A stretch of 64,000 nt of DNA from Vibrio sp. VB16 (GCF_015594925.2 NZ_CP087590.1:1488001-1552000), one strand, 5' to 3'. Shown: positions 50,299 through 60,513, counted from the stretch's first letter. Made by a program: numbers and translations. Notes: a model not told the origin generated them from the letters alone.

Positions 50299-53200
50299 CA
50301 TCTACGTCACCTAGCATTTCATCGATGAACAAAAGGGCCTGTTCAAAATCATACCGTTCGAGCGATTTTCTGATTTTTTCAGTTATCTCTGATTGAGCAT
50401 TATTGCTTTGTATGGTCTGTTCTAACAATGTCATTGCCTCGCCATCATAGCTCAATACTTTTTCTCTGATTGCGAGCCATTCTGAATAGGCGATGGTTGT
50501 AGATGAACGCTCTGTTGAATTACTCGTGAACTGAGTATCGGACTTTAGGTAATTTCCTACCTCTACCGTTAACTGATGCAGCTGGTCTGTCGCCTTTGTA
50601 ATTGCGATAGATATCTCAGGTGTTTCTACTTGAGTTGAGCATAAGGTTTCAATGTTTTGCATCGTTTCTGCAAGTTGTTGACCTCCGATACTTGCAGACA
50701 TGCTTTTTAGCGTGTGTGCTGTGAGTTCTACGTTGGCGACGTCTCCCTCAGCATAGCTTTGCTCAATGACGCCAAGTTGACTAGGCGCCTGTTCGATAAA
50801 CCTATTGATCAATCGGATGAGTAGCGCTTTATCGTTATCAGTGAAGATATTAGCGGCGTGAAGTGAAAACAGACTCTGTTTAAGTGAAGCCTCATTGTCT
50901 GGGTGAGCCGTAGACTTTGATTCGATATAGTCAAACTCTAGCCATTTGCTTAAGGTTTGAGCAAGCGAGTTCGCGTCGATGGGTTTCTCTATGAAACCGT
51001 CCATCCCTGCAAGGTTAGCTCGTTCTTTTACATCGGACAGAACGTTGGCTGACATTGCAATTATAGGAATTTCTATGCCCATTTTTCTTAACGAAGTAGT
51101 GGCTTGATAACCGTCCATTATTGGCATTTGCAAATCCATGAGTATTAATGGGTACGTTTGTAGACCTGCCATATCAATCGATTGTTTGCCGTCGTTGGCG
51201 ATATCAACCTTAAGATTAATTTTGTCTAACATCGCTACCGCTAGTTCTTGATTGAATTCGTTATCCTCGACCAATAGAAGTTGTTGCCCTCTAAATCGGA
51301 TCGTTTTTTTGTTCTCGTGTTGTAATGTTTCATGTGCATCAGCCTGTTCTTGATTGGCAAATGGTAGCGTTAAGCAAAAGGAAAATTGGCTGCCAACGCC
51401 TTGTTCACTTGTTACCTTCATACTGCTTCCCATTCCGTGAAGTAGTTTTTGGCTGATGTTTAAGCCAAGCCCTGTCCCACCATATTTTCGGGTCGTCGAC
51501 GTGTCCGCTTGTGAAAAGGCGTCGAACAGGTTTTTGATGTTCGCTTCTGAGATGCCAATACCGCTGTCTGTCACGGAAACGGCCACGTTAGCTGTATTTC
51601 TACTGCCTTCAGCCACCTGAGCGAATAGGGTAACACTACCATGATCGGTAAATTTGACCGCGTTACTGACCAAATTCAGTATCACTTGAAACAGCCTCAA
51701 GGGGTCACCAATGAGTAGCCTTTCGCAACCTTCGCCTTTCTCAATACTAAAATAGATGCCTTTTTCCTGCGCTTTGATTTGCATAAGTTGTTCTACGTCT
51801 TTCATCGGCTTAGACAGAGCAAAAGGGATAGATTCGAACTCAAGGTGACCAGATTCAATTTTGGATAAATCTAATATATCGTTGATAATAGTGAGCAAGG
51901 ATTGAGCGGAGTAATGGACTTTTTCTACGTAGTCTTTTGCCACCTTGTTTTTGATCTCTGGGATGGCTAGATATGACATCCCGATGATGGCATTCATCGG
52001 TGTTCGGATCTCGTGGCTCATGTTGGCAAGAAAGTCAGATTTTGCTTTGTTGGCACTATCCGCTTCGATTTTTGCCTCTTCTAGTTGCTGATTAAGCCGC
52101 TTTAGCTCAGAGATATCATAGGCCCAGAATAGGGTCGCGGTTTCACCGTTTATGTCTAATTGATAATAACTGGCGAGTGCAGTGAAATGTTCACCATCCA
52201 CTTTTATCAAGGGAATCTCGATGCTTTCTATTTTTCCGTTGGTAAGGATTCGATCATACATATCTTGGCGTGTCGTAGGGTCTTGATAGATTTTAGTTAC
52301 GTCGAAACCTGCGATTTGTTCATCGCTTAGGCGAAATAATTGTTTCGCCGTATCGTTAACGTAACTGATCCGATTGTTCATGATGACACTTGCGGCAATA
52401 GGTGAAGTATTGAGTATGGCGTAGAGTTGTTGTTGTGCCTGTTCGAGCTGTATCTTGGCTTCAGTAGCAATGGAAATTTGTTTCTTAAGTTGTCGGTTCC
52501 AGGCAAAAATGAGCAGTAGAATGAATATGGAGAATCCACCAATGGTATACACCAACTGGTAGTTCACTCGTTCTATCGACTTCGGTGCGCTCCATTTTGT
52601 TTCGATCTGTTTGTGTTCAACCGCACTTATGGAACGAATGGCTTTATTCAGTATGGCTAACATTTCCGGTTTACTTCTTAGCACATGAAAGCTGGGTGTG
52701 ACGTAATAATCTAGCCGGCTAACAATTTTCAAGTCGTCATATCCGAGTGTGTTGATCAGGTAGTTGAGCACATGTAGAGTGTCTACCATACCGACTAATT
52801 CGTCGGTTTTGATTCTTTCTAATCCTTCTTCGGTACTGTTTATTAACTGCCAATTTACGTTAGGAAATTCAGCCATAATAGAGGCGGTATTTGCGGCATT
52901 CACTAACAACCCGATAGCCAATCCGTCAGCATTATCTAATTCTAAATCCGCATTCTTTAGCTCGGATGCAATCGCGAGTCGACTAGAAAAAAGAGGCTCA
53001 GTGTGGCGATAGTTTTCTTGTAATGATGTATTTTCTGTTGCAGCAGAGACGAGATCAACCAAACTATTATCGGCAAGAGCGACGGTTTCGCTCCAACGAC
53101 TTACGGGGGTAACATCGATATTAAGGCCTGTTTTGGTTTTAATGAGTTGGAGGTAATCGTTGATCATTCCCGAGTACTCATCGTCGACACTTAGGGTTTC

Positions 53201-55201
53201 GTATGGGAGTGCGTTAGGGTCGATGCCAATATCGACTTGACGATTTTTGGTGAGCCAATCCCTTTCCTGTCTGCTGAGATTGAGTACTTCGTTACTTAAA
53301 CCATCGCTATGATAGAGCTCTGAGATGTAATTGTATACCTCACCATCAATGTCCGTTAATGCGCCTAAAGAGGGGAAATACGCATGGTCATTGAGCAGTT
53401 TTTTTACGTCAAAGTAAACCTTAATGTACCCTGCTTTTCTGTCGCCATTTGTTGTTCGATAAAAGGCCTGTTGGGTGACCGAAGTGTGGTAAGACGTGTC
53501 GATGTTGTCGGTTGTCAATGTCATCTGGTTGTTCTGTACTTGCCAAGTACTAAACGGAGGAAGCGACATATCACTGTACAGTTCTATATAGTCGGCTTCT
53601 GACGACAGGTCGAATAGGTTTAATATAGTGGTAAATCCGTCAATCTCTTTATCGACGATGAACATGCCGGCGATATAAGCCAGTATTTTTGCCTTTTTAA
53701 TATGCTCTCGTAAGTCTTTTTTAAGGCTAAGAGAGATCAACTCTTGCAGTTCGGTTGTGTCCTCTTTGAGGGTCTGATATGCGGCGTCAAATTGGTCCCG
53801 TATTCCTTTGTCTTTAAACTCAATTGGAATCAAGAATTCGCTTGATAGGGCGTGGTGTAGCGTTAAGGTACTCGGATCGATTTTGCCGCTATGCATGATG
53901 AACCAATCGAGGATACGTTGCTCTATGATTAAGACGTCGATAGCTTGGTCTCTGAGTTGCTCGACGGATTGGCCTATATCATGTTCAAATTGAAGCGTCG
54001 CTATATTGAGTTGCCCCGTCATTTTTTCGACAGCGTATCGGCCGATTGATTTATCTTCGTAGACAGTGGCGGAAACATGCAGGGCCTGACCGTTTTTATT
54101 TAAGCTTAGCTGACGAGCCGCTAATGTAACTGGAACGTACTTTAACTGTAATATGGATTGACTGTATATTCGTTTATCTATTTTCGAGTGTTCTAGAACA
54201 AGAGCAAAGTCGATAGAAGATTTTTGTTTGACTATGTTTTGTCTTGTAGTACTTGGCAAGGCATCCACCTGACCAAATTGATACCCCATTTCCATAAAGA
54301 TACGTTGTATTATAGAGTACTGTAAGCCCATTGAAGTACTATCTGAGTAAACGTATGGTGCCAGTCCATAGCTCAGGACACCGGATAAGCTAGGTCGATA
54401 GGGTGACGGTGAAATCCATTTTTTTAGCAATCTGTTTTTTTCGGTATTGCTGAGTGTAGAAACGAAATGGTCCACAACAGAGATGAGTTCGGGGTTATTA
54501 CGATGGATTAATGCACCTGCTTCGCGTCGTCTCCACTTATTAATAGGGATAGTGACTGCCAACTCATTGACGTCGAAGCGTTTCGCGTGTTCCATCGCCG
54601 TAATTGGTTCGGCAATAAAGGCGTCGACCTCACCCTTTTTTAATGCACGAAGTGCATCAATGATGGTTTCAAACCTGACAGGATTAAAACGAACCGCAAG
54701 GTCGGGGATGCTTAAGAAGGCGTCACTACCATTTATAAACGCGAGTTTCTTGTTTTCTAGTTGTTGGATTTGGCTAGCAATGCCATGAGATTTTGATGAG
54801 ATAATCGCTAACTGATAAGGCACTATTGGTTTTGAAACAGTGAATGGTGCTCGTGATTCAGTAATAGCGCTTGAAAAAAAGTAAAGATCAGCATGACCCA
54901 TCTTTATCGCTTCACGCACTTCCAGTTCGGTGTTTACGACTAAAAACTTAACGTTGATGTTGTAAGCTTGCGCGAGCAAACGACTGTAATCGCGGCTTAA
55001 CCCTGATATTTGGCCATTTTCATCCAAGAAGGAGTAGGGTGCGGCATCAGATAACGCGACGACGGTGATTGATGGGTGCTGTTCTAACCATTCTTTCTGT
55101 TGACTGGAAAGGGTATCGTATTGTTCGTTGGCACTAACTGCCGTACTGACAAGCAATAGAGCCATCGATAAACGGACGAAATAACGCCAAAAAGTTAACA
55201 T
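50291..55201 (-). CDS. BvgS/EvgS-like hybrid sensor kinase with tandem SBP domains
   Basis: A 1636-residue inner-membrane sensor. After a signal/TM segment the periplasmic part has two well-marked family 3 SBP modules (about 27-270, starting near KEWLEQHPSITVVA, and about 640-872, starting near RDWLTKNRQVDIGI). Between them lie a more diverged SBP-like segment (about 273-500) and a linker domain. One TM helix (about 880-900) leads to a PAS domain (about 920-1030). HisKA carries His1063 (MSHEIRTPMNAI), HATPase_c spans about 1165-1285 (NLVSNAVKF, GGTGLGL), the receiver carries Asp1356 (LILMDLQMP), and the Hpt domain carries His1496 (TAHTLKSMSAS). It lies 4 bases after a REC-HD-GYP gene, its likely phosphorelay output. 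Confidence 0.93.
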   Translation of the reverse strand: MLTFWRYFVRLSMALLLVSTAVSANEQYDTLSSQQKEWLEQHPSITVVALSDAAPYSFLDENGQISGLSRDYSRLLAQAYNINVKFLVVNTELEVREAIKMGHADLYFFSSAITESRAPFTVSKPIVPYQLAIISSKSHGIASQIQQLENKKLAFINGSDAFLSIPDLAVRFNPVRFETIIDALRALKKGEVDAFIAEPITAMEHAKRFDVNELAVTIPINKWRRREAGALIHRNNPELISVVDHFVSTLSNTEKNRLLKKWISPSPYRPSLSGVLSYGLAPYVYSDSTSMGLQYSIIQRIFMEMGYQFGQVDALPSTTRQNIVKQKSSIDFALVLEHSKIDKRIYSQSILQLKYVPVTLAARQLSLNKNGQALHVSATVYEDKSIGRYAVEKMTGQLNIATLQFEHDIGQSVEQLRDQAIDVLIIEQRILDWFIMHSGKIDPSTLTLHHALSSEFLIPIEFKDKGIRDQFDAAYQTLKEDTTELQELISLSLKKDLREHIKKAKILAYIAGMFIVDKEIDGFTTILNLFDLSSEADYIELYSDMSLPPFSTWQVQNNQMTLTTDNIDTSYHTSVTQQAFYRTTNGDRKAGYIKVYFDVKKLLNDHAYFPSLGALTDIDGEVYNYISELYHSDGLSNEVLNLSRQERDWLTKNRQVDIGIDPNALPYETLSVDDEYSGMINDYLQLIKTKTGLNIDVTPVSRWSETVALADNSLVDLVSAATENTSLQENYRHTEPLFSSRLAIASELKNADLELDNADGLAIGLLVNAANTASIMAEFPNVNWQLINSTEEGLERIKTDELVGMVDTLHVLNYLINTLGYDDLKIVSRLDYYVTPSFHVLRSKPEMLAILNKAIRSISAVEHKQIETKWSAPKSIERVNYQLVYTIGGFSIFILLLIFAWNRQLKKQISIATEAKIQLEQAQQQLYAILNTSPIAASVIMNNRISYVNDTAKQLFRLSDEQIAGFDVTKIYQDPTTRQDMYDRILTNGKIESIEIPLIKVDGEHFTALASYYQLDINGETATLFWAYDISELKRLNQQLEEAKIEADSANKAKSDFLANMSHEIRTPMNAIIGMSYLAIPEIKNKVAKDYVEKVHYSAQSLLTIINDILDLSKIESGHLEFESIPFALSKPMKDVEQLMQIKAQEKGIYFSIEKGEGCERLLIGDPLRLFQVILNLVSNAVKFTDHGSVTLFAQVAEGSRNTANVAVSVTDSGIGISEANIKNLFDAFSQADTSTTRKYGGTGLGLNISQKLLHGMGSSMKVTSEQGVGSQFSFCLTLPFANQEQADAHETLQHENKKTIRFRGQQLLLVEDNEFNQELAVAMLDKINLKVDIANDGKQSIDMAGLQTYPLILMDLQMPIMDGYQATTSLRKMGIEIPIIAMSANVLSDVKERANLAGMDGFIEKPIDANSLAQTLSKWLEFDYIESKSTAHPDNEASLKQSLFSLHAANIFTDNDKALLIRLINRFIEQAPSQLGVIEQSYAEGDVANVELTAHTLKSMSASIGGQQLAETMQNIETLCSTQVETPEISIAITKATDQLHQLTVEVGNYLKSDTQFTSNSTERSSTTIAYSEWLAIREKVLSYDGEAMTLLEQTIQSNNAQSEITEKIRKSLERYDFEQALLFIDEMLGDVDEG

Positions 55202-55205
55202 AGGT

Positions 55206-56228
55206 TCAGTCTTTGAATTGGGATTTAATGTCCAACATCTTATCGAGATGCATTATAAACAGATCGACTATTTGCGGGTCAAAATGTTTTCCTCGCTCTT
55301 CAGATAGCAGGTTCACCGCTTTATCAACTGGCCACGCGTCTTTGTATGGTCTTTCGGACGTGAGTGCATCGAAGACATCGGCGACGGCCGCTATTCTACC
55401 TGTGATTGGAATGGCTTGTTCTTTTATGCCGTTGGGGTAACCGCTACCATCCCATTTTTCATGGTGGTGTTGGGCGACATCTCTTGCGACAGCCATTAAT
55501 GTTGAGTCGTTGTAATGGCCGAGAATGTCTACACCGAGATCAACATGGGTTTGCATGATAGCCCACTCTTCTTTATCCAGTTTTCCCGGTTTGAGCAACA
55601 CTCTGTCAGGGATGCCGATTTTCCCTATATCATGCATTGGGGCGGCGTCGCGTAATATGTCGGCTTCTTCTTGATTCAATCCGACAGCAAGTGCCAATAC
55701 GTGACAGTAATGACTCATGCGCATCACATGCATGCCGGTTTCGTTGTCTTTGTATTCTGCTGCTCTACCTAGGCTGTGGATGGTTTCTAACTTGCCTTGA
55801 TTTATCTCTTTGGTCTGTTCGAGAACTTTTTCATATAGCGACCTTTTTTGATCATACAACGCAAGTTGAGTTTTAATCCTTTGCAGTGCAATAGCGGGCG
55901 TTATTGGCTTGGTTAAATAATCGACTGCGCCTAGCGCTAAGCCTTTGATCTCGTCTTCTGGGGATATTTTGGCCGTGACAAATATGATGGGTATTTGAGC
56001 GGTGGCTGGACTAGCTTTGAGACACTCGCACACCTGGTAACCGTCCATTTCTGGCATCATTATATCGAGCAAAATAATATCTGGTTGGGGTTGCATTTGA
56101 GCAAGCTTTATGGCGAGAGACCCATTAATTGCTATGCGTGTTTGATAGTGTTGGTTCAGTACGCCGATCAATACATCTAAATTTCCGGGCGTATCATCGA
56201 CCAAAAGTACAATAGGTTTCTCTGTCAT
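55206..56228 (-). CDS. Response regulator with HD-GYP output
   Basis: A 340-residue RpfG-type protein. The receiver domain (about 1-120) has VLLVDDTPGN and phospho-acceptor Asp55 (IILLDIMMPEMDGY). The HD-GYP domain (about 145-335) has intact HDIGKIGIPDRVLLKPGKL and HHEKWDGSGYPNG motifs, so active c-di-GMP hydrolysis controlled by phosphorylation is predicted. The gene sits directly upstream of the hybrid kinase (4-base gap), a strong hint that the Hpt domain of that kinase phosphorylates it. The MCP gene ends 134 bases upstream on the same strand. Confidence 0.93.
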   Translation of the reverse strand: MTEKPIVLLVDDTPGNLDVLIGVLNQHYQTRIAINGSLAIKLAQMQPQPDIILLDIMMPEMDGYQVCECLKASPATAQIPIIFVTAKISPEDEIKGLALGAVDYLTKPITPAIALQRIKTQLALYDQKRSLYEKVLEQTKEINQGKLETIHSLGRAAEYKDNETGMHVMRMSHYCHVLALAVGLNQEEADILRDAAPMHDIGKIGIPDRVLLKPGKLDKEEWAIMQTHVDLGVDILGHYNDSTLMAVARDVAQHHHEKWDGSGYPNGIKEQAIPITGRIAAVADVFDALTSERPYKDAWPVDKAVNLLSEERGKHFDPQIVDLFIMHLDKMLDIKSQFKD

Positions 56229-56362
56229 TGTCTATTCCCATACAGAATCTGCGATAAGTGACGGTGCAATTTAAGTCAATTTATTTGGTATGTTAATAAA
56301 ATTAATAACTTAAGCATATAACCAGACCGGATATTCGCAAGGTGAAGCGGCAATATTTTTCT

Positions 56363-57910
56363 TTACAACAAGGGATGATAGCCTAACCTTACTGACCCCC
56401 AATGCTGCCCGTTAACTAATATAGGCACGGATAAATCGTGCATGACTTCTCCGGTGTCTCTTTTATAGGTTTGAAGCAACATGGTTTTGGTATGTCCGCC
56501 ACAGCGTATACCGACTCGATCATTAAAAAGTCGCTTTGTACGGTTTTTTAGCATGTCTATTTCTGGACTTCCCGTTAACGGTTCGCAAAACTGATTGTTA
56601 TGAGTTGGCACGTAACCTTTGTTGTCATTTGCAATGGCATACACCAAGCGGTCATGCTCGGCAAGAATAGGCTCTTGCAGTGCCGGAAGTAAATTGTCGC
56701 AATAACGATCGTATTGAGAGTGGTATTTATTGGGATTTGTGCCGGCGATTAGCGTGTACTGTCGGTCAAACAGCGCCGCTAAAGATATTGTCCCTGATGC
56801 GACATCCTTTTCAAATGCGGAAGAAATATCTTGGGCAAGTTTTTCCGCCAGTTTGTATATAGGCCAATGTACGCTTTGTTGGTAATGCTCTACCAATACG
56901 GCGTTACTATGCTCAGCCATCTCCATGAGCTTCTGTGCTTCAGCTTGAAGCCTTAGTAGTTGCTCATCGCTTTCGAATAACTCGCCCTGAACGAAATTTA
57001 TGGCCCTTGAGATTTGGTGGATACCTTCTTCGTTGGACTCGACGCCTGAGGTAATATCGGATACTTGGTTTTCGACATTATGTGCTAGCGAGGCGATGGT
57101 TGATAATTGACCCTCGACCTTCTGTAAACTCAACGAACCGGCGCTGACTTTGTTTGATAAGCTTTGAATGGAACTCGTCACCTCATGGGTTTCGGTAAGC
57201 ACTTGGTTTACAATTTTGGATACCTCGTCGGTACTCTTTGAGGTTCGTTCTGCTAACCCTCGCACTTCGTCAGCGACGACGGCAAAGCCACGACCATATT
57301 CGCCTGCCCGAGCGGCCTCTATGGCGGCGTTAAGTGCGAGTAAGTTGGTTTGAGAGGCAATATCTTCAATGACCTGAGCTACTTTTTTAATTCGTTTTAC
57401 TTGTTCATCGAGTAGGGCGACTTTGTCTACTGAGGTGGTGGTTTCATTGACTATTTCACCCATTTCTTTAAGCGTTGAGTTGAGTTCTGTTAGACCAGCG
57501 CTGCTGTGTTGATGCATCTCTTGAGCCGCTAATAATGTTTGTTGGGCTGACGATGATGTTGCTTTGATGGTTGACGCGATGGACCCAGATGAATGGGTGA
57601 TTTGTTCGATAGAAGAGACTTGAGCGCTGACTTTATCTTTAAGTAAATCAATTGCAAAAGAGACTTCGGCTGCACCAACTGCTTTGTAGTTCATCTCAGA
57701 AGCAATAAGAGGGGCAATTGAGTCCACGACTTTCTCGTTTATCGTTGAACTAGTGTCTGAGGGCTTAGTCATCCGGTCAAGAATTGTCGTGATAAGAAGA
57801 GCAAACCAGATCAAAACCGCTGAGGTTATCCCAAATAGAGACAAACTGATAAGCGAAACAATGAGCCATAATAGGCTAGGTATCCATTTATGTAGAAAAT
57901 TGATAGGCAT
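56363..57910 (-). CDS. Methyl-accepting chemotaxis protein with C-terminal sensory-like domain
   Basis: A 515-residue chemoreceptor. Two adjacent N-terminal helices (about 9-28 and 30-46) are joined with almost no periplasmic loop, so it has no extracellular sensor. The coiled-coil signalling domain follows, with the hairpin tip IASQTNLLALNAAIEAARAGEYGRGFAVVADEVRGLA near 190-226. After the signalling domain comes a further 150 residues (about 355-515: FDRQYTLIAGTNPNKYHSQYDRYC to DLSVPILVNGQHWGSVRLGY) with a Cache-like strand pattern and several Cys/His. This suggests cytoplasmic sensing placed after the signalling domain. It lies upstream of the HD-GYP regulator on the same strand. Confidence 0.9.
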   Translation of the reverse strand: MPINFLHKWIPSLLWLIVSLISLSLFGITSAVLIWFALLITTILDRMTKPSDTSSTINEKVVDSIAPLIASEMNYKAVGAAEVSFAIDLLKDKVSAQVSSIEQITHSSGSIASTIKATSSSAQQTLLAAQEMHQHSSAGLTELNSTLKEMGEIVNETTTSVDKVALLDEQVKRIKKVAQVIEDIASQTNLLALNAAIEAARAGEYGRGFAVVADEVRGLAERTSKSTDEVSKIVNQVLTETHEVTSSIQSLSNKVSAGSLSLQKVEGQLSTIASLAHNVENQVSDITSGVESNEEGIHQISRAINFVQGELFESDEQLLRLQAEAQKLMEMAEHSNAVLVEHYQQSVHWPIYKLAEKLAQDISSAFEKDVASGTISLAALFDRQYTLIAGTNPNKYHSQYDRYCDNLLPALQEPILAEHDRLVYAIANDNKGYVPTHNNQFCEPLTGSPEIDMLKNRTKRLFNDRVGIRCGGHTKTMLLQTYKRDTGEVMHDLSVPILVNGQHWGSVRLGYHPLL

Positions 57911-58173
57911 AGATTATTCTCTAAAGATGATTTGGTTGATAATTGTCGGCCCCTAATATTCAGCCTACTCATTATTTGTTCTTATTGACGATGAGTTTGG
58001 TTGATTTCACTTAACCCTCAATTATGCTTTGGTCTAGGTGTGACCTATAACGATGTAATTGAAGGAAAAACGGGCTTATCGCTATCATTTTGAACGAATG
58101 TTGACTATTGTCAGCTGAATAAGTTGGGGCTATCGGGCGTCAATTGTCATTGAGTTTATGGAGTGAGGCTTAA

Positions 58174-58728
58174 GTGAGAAGGTTATTTATTGGTTTTATA
58201 TGCCTGTTTTTAATGTCTTGTGTTCAAACGACTCAAGATGAAGTTCAGCCTGAGTATGGTGTGATTGTTGTCGGTCAACCCTCCTATTTTTCTAATGTAA
58301 AAACGTTTTCTTGGCATCCGGTGGCCGCTAAGGCTTTTTTGGATAGCAATAACCTTGGACGGAAAGCGTTGCGTGTATATAAGGAGGCAATAGAAAATGA
58401 TTTGATGGACAAAGGATATCAGTACATGGATACACCCAATACAGATGTGGTTGTCAGTTTCGGTCTTGCGCAAGAATCTCAGTTGAGCGATGAAACCCTA
58501 TACCGAGGGACATCGTTATCCACCGGCGTTGAAACCTTTTATTACGATAACAAAGAAGCGGAAAAAGGTTCAGTGTATATTGTCTTTTTTGGAAGAAACC
58601 TGAATATCCCTGATTGGCGAGTGCTTGCCCAAGGCGCGATGGCACCAAAATTTAACCAAGAAGAGAGAGTGAATCGCGCAACGCAAGTCGTATCGATGAT
58701 GCTACGAAAAGTGCCTAACGCGTACTGA
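58174..58728 (+). CDS. DUF4136-like lipoprotein
   Basis: A 184-residue predicted lipoprotein. A short signal peptide ends in the lipobox LMSC near residue 16. The mature part has the DUF4136 pattern: a KTFSWHPVA strand early, AIENDLMDKGYQYMDTPNTDVVVSFGLA in the middle and a C-terminal RVLAQGAMAPKFNQEERVNRATQVVSMMLRKVP. The start is GTG, with GAGG five bases upstream. Function is unknown; outer-membrane attachment is expected. An AEC transporter gene follows after 64 bases. Confidence 0.82.
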   Translation: MRRLFIGFICLFLMSCVQTTQDEVQPEYGVIVVGQPSYFSNVKTFSWHPVAAKAFLDSNNLGRKALRVYKEAIENDLMDKGYQYMDTPNTDVVVSFGLAQESQLSDETLYRGTSLSTGVETFYYDNKEAEKGSVYIVFFGRNLNIPDWRVLAQGAMAPKFNQEERVNRATQVVSMMLRKVPNAY

Positions 58729-58792
58729 GTTTCTTGATTTAAGGGGGCTTCAACGGCCGCTTTTGTGTTTTGATGATGAATTAGGGACAAAC

Positions 58793-59674
58793 ATGTTCGA
58801 ACAGGTAATCGGGATACTGTTCCCCGTTTTCGCGCTTGTCGCCGTCGGTTTTTCTGTGGGGCGTTGGTTAAAGCCTGATTTTCGGCCGATTAACCGAATA
58901 AATATGGATGCCTTTACGCCGGCTTTGGTGTTTTCTTCACTTGTGGCAATGCCCCTTGATGCCACGCAGATCCCTCTGCTTAGTGCCTCATTTATCACCG
59001 TACTACTGCCCGGACTGCTAATGTGGCCAATATGCAGATTTGCAAAGCTGAACTATAAAACGTGGACGCCTCCGCAAATGTTTCGTAATGGTGGCAATTT
59101 GGCGATTCCTCTGTTTGCTTATACGTTTGGTGACAGTGCAATGGCACCGGCGGTACTTCTTTTTGTGGTATCAGCGTGTCTGCATATTAGCTTAGGGTTA
59201 ACACTGTTAACGGGTGGCAACCCGTTTAAACAGGTAGTACGCTTACCCATCTTTCTGGCGTCTATGATGGCTTTGGTGCTTAACCTGTCTGGAATTGGTG
59301 TTTGGGAGCCTCTCTATGATGCAACTGCATTGTTAGGACAGGCCGCGGTACCCGTTATGCTGTTATCGCTTGGCGCGCAAATGTGCCATATGCGATTGAG
59401 CGGCTTAAAAGTTGGTGTGCTTTGTACTCTATTATCACTCATAACAGGTGTCGTATCATTCTCGGTTATCTATTTCTTTGTCCCACTGCCTATTATGCAG
59501 TTGCAAATGATGGTTCTGTTCACCATGTTGCCTCCGGCCGTTATGAATTTCTTGTTCGCTGAACGTTTTGATATTGAACCCACAAAAGTGGCGTCCATGG
59601 TTTTGTTTAGCAACTTCTTCAGTATATTAACATTACCCGTGCTGCTTACGTTTGCCCTGTCGCTTGCCGGATGA
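58793..59674 (+). CDS. AEC-family (auxin efflux carrier-like) transporter
   Basis: A 293-residue membrane protein with about ten helices in two halves, matching the bacterial AEC family (PF03547) that moves malate, malonate and similar carboxylates. Seen are FPVFALVAVGFSVGRWL at the N-terminus, FRNGGNLAIPLFAYTFGDSAMAPAVLLFVV in the middle and LLSLGAQMC and MLPPAVMNFLFAERF in the second half. ATG 58793 is chosen, with AGGGA five bases upstream; the longer frame begins at a TTG. The substrate is unknown. Confidence 0.88.
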   Translation: MFEQVIGILFPVFALVAVGFSVGRWLKPDFRPINRINMDAFTPALVFSSLVAMPLDATQIPLLSASFITVLLPGLLMWPICRFAKLNYKTWTPPQMFRNGGNLAIPLFAYTFGDSAMAPAVLLFVVSACLHISLGLTLLTGGNPFKQVVRLPIFLASMMALVLNLSGIGVWEPLYDATALLGQAAVPVMLLSLGAQMCHMRLSGLKVGVLCTLLSLITGVVSFSVIYFFVPLPIMQLQMMVLFTMLPPAVMNFLFAERFDIEPTKVASMVLFSNFFSILTLPVLLTFALSLAG

Positions 59675-59700
59675 CGGCTTTTGTTCAGAAAAATGAATGA

Positions 59701-60513
59701 TTAGGGCAATTGGTTTAATAGTAGATCAATCTCACTGACGACTTCGGGTACGTTTTGCCACAGAATTAAATGCCCTTCACCTTCTACGTAACGTAAGGTT
59801 GCTTGGTTTTGTTTGAGTCTCTCATAGGCGAACTCTGAATTGTCTGGGTCGGCGAGGTCATCGTCCTCGCCGTGTAGAACTCGAATCGGCATCGTTAAGT
59901 CTGACCAATCCTGTTGGCTTAAACTAGTGAGCTGTTCAGACAGTACCATCATCTCTAAGTTAGAGTTGTTCATATCTGTAGGAAGTAGCCACTGGGCAAG
60001 CAAAGTATTGGCTGCATGGTTATACCATTTAGGATGCTCTAATTCCGGGTCAAAGGCAGAGGCGATTAAAACCATCCCCGCAATTTTTGTGGACTCTATT
60101 AATGCGAGTTGAAGTGCAATGGGGCTGCCAAGTGAATGACCGATTAATATGTTCTGTTTATCGTGGGACAAAAAAGGGGTGATGGCTTGTGCTTGTGCGA
60201 GCAAAGAGGTTTCGACCTGTTTGCCTGAATCACCATAACCAAGCCTATCAATGGCAATGAGCTCGGCTTTTTCCTGAAGACTAGAGTGATGTAAATAGTC
60301 GTCATAGGCCTCTTTTTCTCCCGGAGAACCATGGATGAATATTATTCTATAAGGGGTGGTAAGGGAGCCGGTCCTAGTAAAGCTTAATGTAGAATCGAGA
60401 TCGTTGTCTACTTGGTTACCCTCTGAGACACGCAGAGAATCCTGTGCGTTGATAGCGGTGCTCACAATAAGAAAAATCGATAGTAAAGTAGAGCGAATCA
60501 ATGTGTTTTTCAT
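59701..60513 (-). CDS. Exported alpha/beta hydrolase
   Basis: A 270-residue hydrolase with a signal peptide (ending near residue 23, STAINAQDS). The alpha/beta fold motifs are in order: oxyanion HGSPGEKEAY, IDRLGYGDSGK, the nucleophile elbow GHSLGSP, the acid region LHGEDDDLADP and the catalytic His in EGEGHLILW. The triad therefore looks complete. The substrate is unknown; periplasmic location is predicted from the signal peptide. It is convergent with the AEC gene (26-base gap) and stands alone. Confidence 0.87.
   Translation of the reverse strand: MKNTLIRSTLLSIFLIVSTAINAQDSLRVSEGNQVDNDLDSTLSFTRTGSLTTPYRIIFIHGSPGEKEAYDDYLHHSSLQEKAELIAIDRLGYGDSGKQVETSLLAQAQAITPFLSHDKQNILIGHSLGSPIALQLALIESTKIAGMVLIASAFDPELEHPKWYNHAANTLLAQWLLPTDMNNSNLEMMVLSEQLTSLSQQDWSDLTMPIRVLHGEDDDLADPDNSEFAYERLKQNQATLRYVEGEGHLILWQNVPEVVSEIDLLLNQLP

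Noticed and set aside
50021..57910. Mobile element or genomic island carrying the sensory genes
   Set aside because: No integrase, transposase, tRNA target or flanking repeats were seen, and base composition does not change visibly.
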